This document shows positions 12,867-25,312 of a DNA stretch of 64,000 nucleotides, in pieces. Numbering within the stretch: the stretch's first letter is position 1; every line of letters starts with the position of its first letter. The notes beneath the pieces are model-generated. The model saw only the letters and a program-made list of their open reading frames with translations, made no database searches and had not been told where the DNA came from. The stretch is from Brugia malayi (lineage: Eukaryota > Nematoda > Chromadorea > Rhabditida > Onchocercidae): NCBI RefSeq assembly GCF_000002995.4, contig NW_025062476.1, positions 310,001-374,000 of the forward strand, in the 5' to 3' direction. A program made the position numbers and the translations under genes.

Positions 12867-14471
12867 CAAGACTACGGAACTGTTCTCAGTATAGAATCAG
12901 GGTGTAAATGTATGAGCAGAATGACACTTGTTAATTACCTGATTCTCCTTTCCGAAGATATGTCATATAGCAGTTTCGGAAGTTCACATGAGTTATATAT
13001 ATGACAGTAATAAATTCTCCTGTCACTTTTACTCAGCTGATTATAGCTCACCACTTCGACTCACCTGTTTCATCGGAATATATTATGCATCGACAATAAA
13101 ATATTCGGAAAACATATGGAGATGATTTTGATCTTGATTCCATCAAATTTTAGAAAATGACCCGTTTTTAAATCACTTAAATAAACCTCGCTTCTAACTG
13201 AATAAATAAGGTCACGATTTTCATTTCGTAAACTGCATCCTTTAATATAATATTGGTTCCACAAATCTTTCTTAACCATGTTACCTATTTTCCGATGAAA
13301 GTTGCTTGATGAAGAAAGGGTGACCTTTCACATCTTCCTTATTAACGTGTTTTAAGAGAAAAAACACAAGGAAAAACATGAAAGATTATTTTTATGAGAT
13401 TCATAATGATAATTAATTGGAAAGGTAAAGCATCGCTAACATACAATCGACAAAAGCGTACATATATAGTCTAATGCAAACAAATAAATAACAAAGCGCA
13501 TATAATAGACAAAACATAAAGTGATAACTTAACACATAAACCATTATGGCAAACTCCAAATTATAAACGTAAACATTCAAACTTTGCATGAAACTGATTA
13601 TTGGCAAATGTTTAAAATTTGCCCATTCATCCTCTAATCAAATGTTTACTACAATAATTTCTCATAAATAGCACCTAATAAAGTGTCTTCAACATGATAT
13701 TTGTCCCTATCCTTTCTCAATTGCTTGTATATTTTTGGTAGTTATAACATAATAGTCTTTGAGACATGTGGTTTTTTTCCCTTCCTGACTCAAGATCAAT
13801 AGATATTCTCCTAGATATTCTTTTCTTCTTCATTCATTTCACAACAAAATATTTCCTAGCATATTACTTTATCATAAAGATATTATAATAGTGTGGTATA
13901 GACTGAGCGTAAGCGGATTATCCTTCGGACATTAAGTGACATTGTTTACTGTGTCTAAAGCTAACAGTAATACTTCCTGCATAGCTTTCTTTTTGCAATA
14001 ATCACAAGGTAAATCTTTTGCCAGTTGCTGTTTGTACCTAATTCAAATTCAACCAACCTTTTCGCGATAACCACATGAATTTCAGAGAAATACCTAATAA
14101 GATTTGACACCATAGATAAAAGCTATACTATTATGAAGAAATCTTCAGACTGTCAAATTTCAAAGTATATGACACAAAATCCGAAGGAACTTAGTTGGCA
14201 GCAACTTGAAAACAACCTATAATGACCTATGAATCCCATCTCAATCCATTGTCTCCGCAGTACGGAAATGTGTATAAATATGAAGTGAAACAAAATGCCG
14301 GAAAAGAAGTGGTAAAATAATTCATAGACAATTATACAACAAGTATAATAAGCATTATAGGTCAAGCAAGGAATTTTTGTAAGATAAAAGTGATTCAAGC
14401 TAGTTTCATACTTTAAATAATGGCATGAACCATAAATGAGTAATAACCCTCTCTCCCTCCCCCCCCCCCCC

Positions 14472-14502
<31 letters not shown>

Positions 14503-14800
14503 TGGTTGAAAGAAACAACCAAGAATATAAGTAATCATCCGTCAAGGAACTAAAAATTTACAGTGTTAAGCACCAAGAAAAGGTTTACAAAATTGATGTG
14601 ATTAAATCGATTTATAATTGTATTGTATTAGCATTAAAAGTCACACTACATAGCTACTGTTTTCAATTTGAAGATCCCTTCTAATACAAAATTTTTTTTT
14701 ATTTAATATAATAGATATTGAAGAAGAAATCTCCACGTTCCTAGTTTATGGAAGAAATCTCAAAGTTCCCAGTTTATGGAAGAAATCAGAAATCACCGAA
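12867..14800. other. Intergenic region between convergent genes
   Basis: Lies between the 3' end of the uncharacterised plus-strand gene and the 3' end of the minus-strand selenocysteine lyase-like gene. It contains a striking mononucleotide junction of about 14 C followed by about 26 A at 14459-14498. A direct duplication of AGTTTATGGAAGAAATC lies at 14741-14787, next to the lyase stop codon. No coding region is supported; open frames over the C/A run are low-complexity artefacts. Confidence 0.5.
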
Positions 14801-17281
14801 TCAGAAACCTGAGATGGGTCCTTTGTTGATGGCATTTAACAGCGAACTGCCATATTTACTCATAAACATAATCGCCTTTAGTTCATTCACTACTCGATCT
14901 ACTTCATCAGATGTTGAATCTCTACCGAAACTAAACCGTACCGTTCGACGTGCTAACTCATCACGAATACCACATGCCGTCAGTACTCCGGAACACCTGC
15001 AACAGAAATGAACGGACTGTTGAATATGAAACGAATATTTCTTACTGTCATTCTGAAACATGGTAGATGATTTACTCTGCAATTTTAGACTTAATGCAAA
15101 GTGCTAGTGATTCTCCTGCGAAAAACACGAATACCAGGTACATATGCTAGTTAACATGAAACGATCCAGACTATAAGACATAAGAAGTGGTATATGTTGG
15201 GCATACTATGAATCTCTGATACGGACATATGTTATTCGTTCGTAATGAAGTGTTAATGACTATTTGATCTTTCCCAACAAATGTCACACTTAAAAAAAAA
15301 AAAAAAGGAGTAAATAAGAAGTGAACTAACTGTTCAGTAGCTGCATGACACGCGGCTCCAGTGCTAGCAATAAATGATTTACATTTAGAGAGTAGTTCGG
15401 AAGCATTTCCTCCGTATTTCACAAATATTACACTGCTAGTATTGGGCAAACGTTCCGATGCTTCGAAATTGATCATAATCTCATCATTGAGTTTTTCCTA
15501 AAGATCGTAGAATGGAGAATAATGTCGACCACAAAAGAAATTCTTGTTGTTTAGTCATAGCAAATGTGCTAAACTACCTACTTTGAGCTGTTTTTCGAAA
15601 TAGTCTCTTATTTTTTGCATATGCTTTGAATAGCTTTGAAGACCACTTAGTGCCACTTGTGCTGCTTTCCCCAAACCGACGATCAGTGGAGTATTTTCTG
15701 TGCTGCAAAAGAAAAAATAAAACGATAGATGCTTTTGATCATTATTCTGTCTAATGATATTCTATCATTTCGGTATTTTCCAGTAAAATTTTCATAAACA
15801 ATAAATTAAAAAAGTGAAAAATTAAATGAATTAAATGAAAAACTACCAAATTTTGAGTTAAAAATTGAGATAGCGTACCCCGCCCGCTTGCTTCGTTCTT
15901 GATTACCGCCAAGAAACAACGCCCTTAGAGGCACTTTGCTTTCATCTCTTAATACAAGCGCTCCAATTCGTGGACCATAAAATTTATGTCCCGTAACGGT
16001 CACAAAATCAACATTCAAAGCATTTACATTAACATCAATTTTACCGATAGCCTGGGAAACATCACTGTGCACAAATATCCGACTTTCAAATTTGTTCTCA
16101 CATTTTCTGAAAGCATTCGCAAAATTATCATATAATTTATACACTGAATTTATACACTATACACTGAGCTGCGTGCTGGGTATTATGTACCAGTGAAAAA
16201 TCTATTTTTATTATAAGGCTCGGCAAAGTTCACGACTTTTTCTCAAATGAATTTGGGATTTTCCACTGATTTGTTGTTATTGGGATTATATATTAAGAGA
16301 TTTAAACACAACCTAGCAATTTCAGCAACTTCAGCAACAGGTTGTATAACGCCCGTTTCATTGTTTGCCGTCATCACCGACACTAAGCAAGTTCGCTCGC
16401 AGAATGCTTCTTCAAGATCATTTAATTTTACTCGACCGGTTTCCAAGTCAATGCTGATTTCAGTCAGATCTGATGAGCAAATGTCATTAGGAAATTATAT
16501 CGGCAACTGAATTCGTTCATTTCGAAGATGGACAGAAATATTTCATGAAGGTTATAAGTTATGAAAACTTGTATATTCATTTAGGGTAAAATAAAGAAAG
16601 GAAGTACTGTAGTAAATTAACACCAATTAATTTCTTAAAACTAAAGCAAATTTTATCATCAAAATACAAGCTTGCCGATTTCTTGTTTCTTTTTCAAATC
16701 ACGCAACGGTTCTAGAATCGATGGATGCTCAATGGCAGAGGCAATAATATGTGGTTTATAATCCCGTCCCCAGACTGCTTTCCGATGTTCGATGCAATTG
16801 TATATCACCCAATTATTGGTCTAAACAAATGATACGTTAGAGAAATACAGCATTCGCCATTAATTTGATATCATTTTAAAGGAGAAATACGAAAATCTGA
16901 CCTCGGTTCCACCTGATGTAAAAAATATTTCTTTGGCAGAAACATGTAACAGTCTGGCTACATTTTCGCGTGCCTCCTCAATCCCATCCTTCGCTTTTTT
17001 CCCTTTATAAATTTTCAAAGATCAAAAAATAGTTCAAATAGGTAGATAAGAAACAAAAAGAAGAAAAAAAAAAAAGAATTAAAAGATGGAGAATTCTTCC
17101 TTCGCCGCTAATACAGCACTCTTGAATTAGCAGCCAAAGACTTACCGAGCTCATTATTGCTACTTGGATTACCCCAAATATTGAATGCATCCACTATAGA
17201 CTGCTTAACATCTTTGTCAATCGGTGTAGTTGCATTATAATCCAAGTAGACTTTTTCTTGTTCTTCGATATACCAAGTCAT
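14801..17281 (-). CDS. SCLY: Selenocysteine lyase / cysteine desulfurase-like
   Basis: A PLP-dependent class V aminotransferase-fold enzyme of the NifS/selenocysteine lyase group, which removes selenium or sulfur from selenocysteine or cysteine. Exons in reading order: 17146-17281, 16902-17002, 16676-16820, 16313-16469, 15879-16106, 15582-15702, 15331-15497, 14801-14996, giving 416 aa against about 445 in human SCLY. Visible motifs: VYLDYNATTPI at the start, FTSGGTE, the cofactor His in SAIEHPS, ANNETG, the PLP-lysine motif TGHKFYGPRIGAL, GTENTP, and the catalytic Cys in STGAACHAATEQ. The GHKFYGPRIGAL form and overall length fit selenocysteine lyase better than mitochondrial NFS1, and no obvious mitochondrial presequence is present. 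The start is the first ATG; sequence upstream to 17392 is open but lacks ATG. Oddities: intron 3 appears to be GC-AG, the first acceptor is poor (TTATAAAG), and the residue after the cofactor His is Pro rather than the Asp of human SCLY. Confidence 0.88.
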
Positions 17282-18507
17282 TCGAACCAGCAATTGAGTG
17301 AGTAAAGACTCTGAATAGGACTTGAACTTAGCCAAAAGTAAGTGAAATACAGTCACGAAAGAAAGGAAAGACAACACGTGAACAGCATTCAAACGTTAAC
17401 AAACTTCAATAACGATCTTGCAATTCGAAGTGAATCATTATGGGAGACAAGGATTTGTCGCAGGCTTTTAAGTCACAAAGAAAGCCGAAATAATTACCAT
17501 GCGAGAACAGAAGAAGATGAGACATGAGGCATTTCAGATTCAGGTGTAAGTTTCAAGTGTGTCACTGTAGAATATCGAATTCTTACCAGATACTTATCCC
17601 CGATGATTAAGAAACTTCTCGCATCGGAAGAGAAACGTTCACTTCGGTCTGTCATAAGAGACTAAGACATGAACTGATGCATGGGCGCTCTAATAACACA
17701 GCTCCTGTCTCGTTCCTAAGTTAAGCTAAGATGGACAGATGCGCTCTCTTGTTGACTGGGTGTTACCAAACTATTCGCAGTTATCAACGAACTGTTATTG
17801 TCAACAATGATCAATTTGTGAAATATGAGGGTGGAATGAATGACAACACCGTACAGTTATACATTAGCCACTCATCCGATTGTTTTCCATCTTCTCATAT
17901 TGGAAGAAACTGTAAAGAAAGTATTGCAGAAGACAAAGAATGGAAAGGGTAAATTTGAAAGGAACTTTGGATTAGTTTGAAATACTGCTAAAGGACAGAA
18001 ATGTCTAAGGGATTCAGTTCACACTACCAACTTTGCTAAGAAAGGCTGTCACCAAACGGATGACAAAGGAGACGTAATGACCGTTATGCTGGCATTGAGA
18101 CATTGCTGTTTCATTGAGACTGAGCAGAGTTTCACAGCTTAAGCTGCATCCGCTATTCCCCGGTAGTTCGGGGTGTGTGGGTCGTTGTCTTGGGGGTTTG
18201 GGGACGATGTGTTGTCCTTTCGTTTGGGGCGTTGGCTTTCCAATGAATTAAGTAAACAATATAGTTGTTTTTATGAGTATACTGAAAATCATGGGTGAAA
18301 GTCATTTGATTCAAATAACACCAACATCCTCGGAGAGAAGCGAGAAATTGCGGAATGTTTTCTGCTTGTGTTTGATTATGGAATCATTGAACTCTTCCAC
18401 TTCATGGATACTGGATAGGACAATCTCTGGCAATTGGGGTATGACCGGGCGCATTTTGTCAAAATGCCTGTGTGATGGCAGGTGGAAAGAGAAACTATAT
18501 ATTTCAG
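17282..18507. other. Intergenic region between divergent genes
   Basis: Separates the lyase-like gene (minus) from NDUFA7 (plus), so it probably contains both promoters. A locally GC-richer, G-run-rich stretch is present at 18150-18235, with several GGGG runs. Short open frames at 17731-17952 and 18273-18524 have no recognisable similarity. Confidence 0.5.
18498..18507 (+). promoter_or_regulatory. Likely trans-splice acceptor, NDUFA7
   Basis: ATATATTTCAG ends at 18507, six bases before the NDUFA7 ATG. No upstream coding exon joins in a compatible phase, so this is best read as a spliced-leader addition site. Confidence 0.55.
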
Positions 18508-18513
18508 CTGGAA

Positions 18514-18739
18514 ATGGCTGGTAAATTACCAAAAATCGCTCCAAAAACGGTGACTAATCGCACACAAACGCCAATAATGGTATGGTTACGTGATAAGCTA
18601 AATGCAATATATCGAGATAGAACCACACCACCGCCCGGCTTACCGACAGCTGATGGTGAGGTCGGTTTAATTCTTATTTATCTCGGTGATTCGTAACTGT
18701 CCAACAGCCATCTTTTTTTGTCATTGTGAAGAAGGAAGT

Positions 18740-18770
<31 letters not shown>

Positions 18771-19523
18771 CACATATGCAAAATTTCTTCAGTTCACAGA
18801 AATTATATCATATCTGTGCGTTCGGTTTGGAATAGACTAATTTTCTTTTTATTGTAGAGCAAGTTTTATGAAATGAATCGTTTTCCGAACACACAAACAG
18901 CGAGAAGCCGTCCTTCTGTATCATTACCTGGTGGCGTACATCACAAATCATCCGACAATTATTATTTGGACAGAGATACTCGTCGCAGTATCCAACCCCC
19001 GAAATGCATTTATTCCGCAGATTCGCATGACCAAGTTTCCAAAAGCCTCGACGGTGAAACAATATGGTAACTCGCTTAATTCAAATGGCTCTGTGTATGA
19101 AATAGTTCTTCATAGATTGCTAATTTTGAAGAACCTTTTTTTTCATGTCCACCTGTTAATACTACTGTAGTTTATAATCTTTTTTATATACATAGAGTCA
19201 TAAATCGTTTATTATATTATTCTAATAAAGCACAACTTCAGGATGATTGCGTTCTTCTATAGATTCCTCTAGATCGCAGGGCAGATTTCCTAGTTGAGTT
19301 TAAGTCAAATGTAGTTTTCATTAAACCACTTTTTTCATATTTTAGTACTGAAACAACAATGAAAGTAGAGACAAGTTTGCGAAAAAATTTTGGGCTGGAG
19401 TTGCCAACTCCAGGTTTCGGATATGCATGGCATCGGAATAAAGACGAAGAACTGCATACGCCAAGGTATTCGAAAGATCTAGCAGCACTGGAAAAATACG
19501 ACAAATTCACATATAGTGATTGA
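18514..19523 (+). CDS. NDUFA7: NADH:ubiquinone oxidoreductase subunit A7
   Basis: An accessory (B14.5a) subunit of mitochondrial complex I. Exons 18514-18660, 18858-19066 and 19346-19523 give 177 aa. The diagnostic block is present: a short helix region (TPIMVWLRDKLNAIYRDRT), then PPPGLP, and after a longer linker LPGGVHHKSSDNYYLDRDTRR followed by QPP. This matches the vertebrate pattern of proline-rich segment, then LPxGxxHKxSxNYYxxRDxRR, then PP. The protein is longer than the roughly 113 aa mammalian subunit because of a longer linker and a C-terminal extension rich in charged residues. The first intron uses GTCGGT as donor, since the earlier GTGAGG would shift frame into a stop. The start ATG lies directly after a trans-splice-like acceptor. 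No cleavable presequence is evident, as usual for this subunit. Confidence 0.85.
18740..18766. repeat. (TA)n microsatellite in NDUFA7 intron 1
   Basis: About 13 uninterrupted AT dinucleotides inside the first intron. Confidence 0.95.
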
Positions 19524-22500
19524 TTAAAGTATACTAGTTCGTAATATATTTAGGAATGCCCATTTTTACGCTTGATTTTTCTAAAGAATAAAAACTTTTC
19601 CCTGGACATGAATCTGGTGTTTTGAAATTATTAATCAAATATCAGTCTGGTGAAAAGAAGAATGAAAAACGAAGTATCATTTAATTCAACTTTGGAGTTT
19701 GGAAACACACATTGAGCTTTCAAATCTTAATTAGTGAATTTATAAGGCAAGCTAAAAAAGCGTCGGGAAATAGTATTTATTTATGCATGCATGTTGTCGG
19801 ATTCGTAGAGTTGTATTTACGGTTTTTGTGTGTATTTATTGTCTTGTATAAAACTTGAACAATGTATAAAATTTGAGCAGTGAACTTTTTGGCAAATTTT
19901 AAATTTTGTAATGGATTATGAGGGAACTAATAAAACTTTCACTGACGCTTCCTTGCCCTTACTCCTTCTATTGGGAGAGAGAAGCATCAACCGCAATATA
20001 CAGCAAAGTCGCGAAGATGAATGGTGTTAAAAGATGGTTGAGATTTTTTTTTCCATTTTAAAGGGAACGGGAAGGGGAGGACTGTTCCAGAAATACCCGC
20101 GGGCATGTTCCATGATATGCCATCAGGGCGGACATGAGGTTATAACAGGTTGTGGTTTGCATGTGCTTCCTTTCCGGGAAGGTTATCTGTTGCTTCGGGA
20201 GATTGTGGAGAGAATGAGCAAAGGGACAAATTATTCTTTTGAAGCAAGGTGGTTTTCCGTTAGTGGTGACATCAATGATGACGAGAGTGTCAGTTGTCGA
20301 CATCATCCGACAATCTCCTTGCATTAACTTTCACCACAACTGATTTTTGCATCTTTGTCACACTTGCGGTCATTTCTTCTATTTTTAATTCGAAAATTTT
20401 GTTAGACTTACTTCGAAAAATTAGATACAATTGAGATGTACGTCGTCTGTTCATTTAAGATTGCATCTCTTGCACTTTCTATATTATGTGGTCTTGCATT
20501 TCTCATGCTTTTTATTACAACATAACTGGATTATCCTACTCCGGTTAGACTGAAAAGATTTTTAGGATGAACTTTTTTTTGGAAAAATAATGCAGGATGA
20601 GATTATTTACTGCAAATCTGATGACACGGGAAAGAACATGATAATTTGTAAAGATGAAAAATTAGCTAGGTTAACTTTCGCTTTTAAGTAATAACCAAAG
20701 TTTTACTTAATGGGTAATCAAATGGATGATCACCTTTTAAAAACCTTGTAACAACAATAATAACAACAACAACAACAGCAACAGTATGTAGAGGGACAAA
20801 TGAGTAGCAATAATAAATATTTACGCTTGTGTTATTATTGCTGCGAAGGGTCAAAGTTCAGTGATGTATGTGTCACATATAATATTTTTAGGTTAGAAAT
20901 GATAGTTGCTGAGTGTGATGATGCTTTATTTGGAGGATGGCATTTAGCGTTGGCATGAAGTATTTCTTTTTTATTTAAAGTGACATCAAAATGTCTGCAA
21001 CCATTCGAGTAACTCTTTCATGTTATCTTTGCAAGGATCATTTCGAAAAGTCAATCTGTGATTTAAAAAACCGGTCGGAGTGCAGGATCCATGAAAATCC
21101 GGTGTTAATTTGATAGAATTTATAGGCATTAACTTGTAAAAATGAAAAGTTTGTTCCTTCCAAAGAGTTGCTGTTAAGAGATGAGAAGGAAGTACTTGGT
21201 TTAATGAATGGGCGGATCAGGTAGTATCATTTTATTTTATAGTGGAGGGGTACATTGGTCGATTTTCTATAATAAAACTGAACCGGATTTGATGAGATCG
21301 TTTTGTGGGCGGGCAAGACAGAGGCATAGTGAAAATAATGGAAGGAAGAAGTGAAGGAGGCCGTAACCGTAGCTGAACCGAGACATACCGATTGATCTTC
21401 CCTTCGGGATATTGCCTAGATCAGGTTTTTCACGTTGTCCAACATTTTTTCTTTCTTTTCCGCTCACCGCTCCTGTCCGCTCTCTTTTCTTTCTTTGCTA
21501 TACTACAAATACCTTTATTACAATTAGTAAATGATTTGTAAATTTTCTCGAGGGCATCAATTAACATCGCATTTTCTCTTGCTTGTAATCAGTGTCCAAT
21601 GTCTGGAATGGAATGAAATTGAATCGAGTTTTTCGTCGTTACGATGTAATTGATTAAAAGATGAACGGAAGAATACGAAATAAGGATATCGTTCCGGAAC
21701 TCGCTTCTCGTTATCACATCAGTCATACCGTATCAGTTCTTCATGAACCATTAATGATAAATTAACTTGTTATCACTGTCCACTTATTAATTTAATGCTT
21801 CATTCTGCGGGTCCGCTATTCGAGATTCCCGCTGAATACACCGCATTCGCGGGATGATCACTTTACTCTAACCTTTTCGTTTCAGTAGTATCATAGCCTT
21901 CCAAGCAAAATGCTGGCAATTCGAAAGTCGCCCAACTCTTCATCTTTTATTAATTTCAAATTCTTATTTTGATTTCAGTTGAATCTTCTTCCCTCCCTTC
22001 TTTATCAAATGTGCTCTTCGATGAATTTCTCTTTTAAAAAACATTTAGCCCATGTAAAAATATAATCGAATTGATAACAATAGTATAATTTTGAATGAAA
22101 CTTTTGAATAGTAGTCGATGGATGATGTTCAAACTGACTCCTTACGACGTGGTTCATTGTCCCCCCCTTCCCATTTCTCCGCGACACATAGCGATCTCTC
22201 TTCATCAAATGCTTTCTTTTTATCCTCGTCAAACACTTACCGGTTCATGTCGTTGCTGTGACGGTTGATGACGGCACGGCGATGTCCGGTGATCACCATC
22301 AACATTTCTTCTCATTGTTTCTTAATCTCCCATAACAACTATTGATTTTTTGACCGATTTTTAGGCGTTTTTATATTTATGTGCGTTGGTTGTATTTTGC
22401 AAATTTAATTTTTTTTTTTTCTTACATTTATAAGAGAATTGAACTGATGACATATGGTGCAATTAACTGATTAAAATTGACTGAAATAAGAGAATTAGCT

Positions 22501-23474
22501 GTTATTGGTTGAGCAACAGATATGAAACAATAAGAATGACACATCTAATTTCTCAGCAATATGTGTTTTGTTTGTTTATTGTTTGACTTTTGAGCTAAAG
22601 AAAAAAGCATCTTTAGCTGTCTATGTGTAATGAAGTTTACTTAATCCTAACGGAGTAACGTGACAAGATACTTTCTAGTGAGGTGAAATTAAGCATTGAA
22701 GAATAAAACCAAAAAAGATATGAAATAAGTTTAGCATCAGAGATTCTCCCTTCTGTATCATTTGAACATTAAAATCTGATCATAATTTTTTTCCTTGTAA
22801 TAACTGACAGAATGCTAATAGCGCCACTAGCGATGCATTCTGAAACTTTTCTCTCGAAGATTGTTTTTCTGTCAGTTTCGATAGCACTAACAATAACACA
22901 TGAATTAAGGACATCTCCTTCCTTTCATAACCTTTCGGAATTTATAGCAATCGAAATCACTGCACAGTGAATTACAGCTGTTTTGTGCAATAGCTAAAGC
23001 CATTTCTGATACTTTTTTCATTTGTAATATCTTACTTAAAAGTTTTTCCTATCATTCTTATTCGTATTTTCTATTCCAATATTTGATGAGGTTCAGAATA
23101 GGTAAATTTTCAAAATTTCATCGTTCTTCAGTTCCATCTAGAATGCTTATAATGATTTCTTCAATGGAACAAAGAATTGATAAAATGGATGAAATAGGAT
23201 GTCAGAAATGAAATCAACTAATTAGTAATGAATGCTAATTATATTCAATAAATCAGAGTCACAGCATTTCATTATTAACAACAGAATTATGTTGTTGTCT
23301 AGGCTGCTAGTAAACAATTAAGACTGAAAACATAGTTTCAGGACAATGAATGCTATATTAATCATTGTAATGCCAGCACTGTTCTCAGAGCGCTCAGATT
23401 TTAGTATTGTATATTCGCTTCCATCGGCGCTATTATTCATCTATCAGCGCAATATAATCTTGAAACTCGTCGTA
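19524..23474. other. Intergenic region, no supported gene
   Basis: About 4 kb between NDUFA7 and the GM2-activator-like gene. It contains AACAAC/AATAAT-type simple repeat at 20750-20785 and several T runs. Open frames on both strands at 20034-20327 overlap each other, and neither resembles a known protein or has splice support. An ACAATG at 23343-23348 follows a TTTCAG and opens a 62-codon frame with a hydrophobic start, but that frame does not join the GM2-activator exons in phase. Confidence 0.5.
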
Positions 23475-23484
23475 GATTTTACAG
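23475..23484 (+). promoter_or_regulatory. Likely trans-splice acceptor, GM2A-like gene
   Basis: AGATTTTACAG ends at 23484, immediately before the ATG at 23485, so a spliced leader would be placed directly against the start codon. Confidence 0.55.
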
Positions 23485-25312
23485 ATGTTGAGGTGTACCC
23501 TCACGCATTTCATATTGGCAATGCTGTATGTTAAAACATTAGCCCAATCAGCATTATCGCGTGCTTGGGAAGAAACTTTCCCTGGGCATGTGCCATTCTG
23601 GGAAAAATACACCACGGGACCGCATGGTGTTGTCATTCGTGGGTGGCAATTCAGTCGATGTGCAAGTGAACAGGTGAAGAAGCATTTCATTGACATCGCT
23701 AGAAAATTTCTCTTATGAGTTCCCATGTTAGTAAAAATACTTTAATGTGAACTGTATGTGTTCTTTAATCTAAGATATGAAACCAAGAGAAGTCGATCAG
23801 TGATTGTGTTTAACCTTTACTGATACGATGACGAGTAAGGTTGAGGTTAGTCTTTTGACGAAATAATTGTTATGGATACCTGTCAATGCTACTTTACCTT
23901 ACTTAAAACCTGTTTGAGAGCGGATGCAAAAGACACACTCATAAATGAATGAATGATGTCATTCTAAGAAACATAAATTTGCAGTGGACAAACTATGTAG
24001 TGAATGTTTCAAATATTGTCGTATGGCCAGACTATCCACGTTTCCCGGGACCTATATTTTTCAATGTTACAATGGATGTAAGCGAAGAATTACCGCAGGA
24101 TAAGATCGAGATGGATGTCGAGGTACCGCTCCTTGCCTGTGCCACAACTATTGAAAGTGTCCAATTTTATGGCTCTTTGAAATTGACCATTCTTTAGATT
24201 AAGTTTTGCTAAATGTTAATTCTGAGATACAAGTTAATGTACTTTCTTAAAAAACTATTGAGGTAAGGCATGCAGTAACGAATAAACAAGGATCAAAGGG
24301 CTGGCAGGTAATTCCATGCCAAGGTTGGAATTTCATCGACGGTTGCGATGGAGTCGGTTCTTGGTATGTTTACTGATTGCTTGTAATTTGATGGAATTGG
24401 AATTGACTTTACAAATGAATGAATGAATTCCTTGGGCTTAGACAAAACAAACTTACTTCTTAAGTGATCTTTTCTTCAATCCTTCTTTCATTGCATAATC
24501 TGCGCAGCATGCACGCAAAGTATTTGCAGTCGCTATTGCGATATGCTGGACAAATGTCATGAAACGGTGAAAGCAGCGGATAAATATATAACTGATCGGA
24601 AGGCGCACGAATTCATCCGACAAAATAAGTTGTGTCCTCCGCCGAAAGGACATTGGACGATGACATTTAGCAAAGTGTTCACAACTGAAGATTTACCTAA
24701 AAGTTTCTTTGGACCATTGCAATCGGTGCCACTTTCAAGTATCTAGAACTTTTTTGAAATATTTCTAAACTAGTAACAGTATCAATATTCAGTGTTGCAA
24801 GAATTAAGCATATTAACAGAATTCAATTAATCTTACTTTTTACTTCAGCAATTCTATAACTATTTCACATTCCAAGTAGTTTTGGTTTGTTGCCAAAATT
24901 TAATAATCATTAATTTAAAAAGTATTGTTTAGAACGAGTACTGGCTAACGTTTTCATTTTCGGATGGCAAAGATAAGAAACTTGGATGTGCACGTCTTTG
25001 GATCGATGTATGCAAGTATCATTTACAGGTAAGTAACAACTTTCATGATACTTAATAATCAAAGTTATTGTTAACAAGTGACAACACGAGATTCATAAAT
25101 TATCATTTGGCCAAAAAATAGGTGCCAATTAGAATGAATGATATGTTAATGCCGTCGTACACTCATTTTTATTACGATTTTGAGATAAAACACAAAAATT
25201 TGTTAAGGATAAGCAGCAGAAATGTTTACGAGACCCAAATGCATTCAAGAATTTTATCAACGATATCAGTAGCCAAGTGACACAGATCAGACAACGGACC
25301 AGTTCATCCTGA
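23485..25312 (+). CDS. GM2 ganglioside activator-like secreted lipid-binding protein
   Basis: A member of the GM2-AP branch of ML-type lipid-binding proteins, small secreted or lysosomal proteins that hold lipids in a beta-cup. Exons 23485-23673, 23985-24122, 24263-24363, 24530-24725, 24933-25028 and 25217-25312 give 271 aa, and all joins are in frame. Residues 1-25 form a plausible signal peptide (MLRCTLTHFILAMLYVKTLA). The GM2-AP pattern follows: GWQFSRC, a strand pair ending in FNVTMDVS, GWQVIPCQGW, a DGVGSC/RYCDMLDKC cysteine cluster, LCPPPKGHW, and the characteristic end EYWLTFSFSDGKDKKLGCARLWID. Compared with human GM2A it has an N-terminal insert of about 35 residues (containing FPGHVPFWEKY) and a polar C-terminal tail of about 30 residues. 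Nematode function is unknown; lipid transfer or presentation is inferred from family. Confidence 0.82.

Noticed and set aside
14153..14545. 130-codon minus-strand frame
   Set aside because: Its length depends on the C/A mononucleotide run, which reads as a Phe/Gly stretch; no similarity elsewhere.
17282..17392. Possible N-terminal extension of the SCLY-like protein
   Set aside because: The open frame continues upstream but has no ATG; the ATG at 17281 gives the expected family N-terminus.
12867..18507. SCLY nested in a giant intron joining the uncharacterised gene to the NDUFA7 exons
   Set aside because: The phase at the possible donor near 12774 does not match the 18507 acceptor, and NDUFA7 is complete from its own ATG.
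20034..20327. Overlapping open frames of 97 and 88 codons on opposite strands
   Set aside because: No splice borders, no recognisable motif, and both strands open at once; treated as chance.
23346..23534. Alternative N-terminus for the GM2A-like protein
   Set aside because: A hydrophobic start after a TTTCAG looks like a signal peptide, but no donor gives the phase required; the ATG at 23485 yields a signal peptide in the correct frame.
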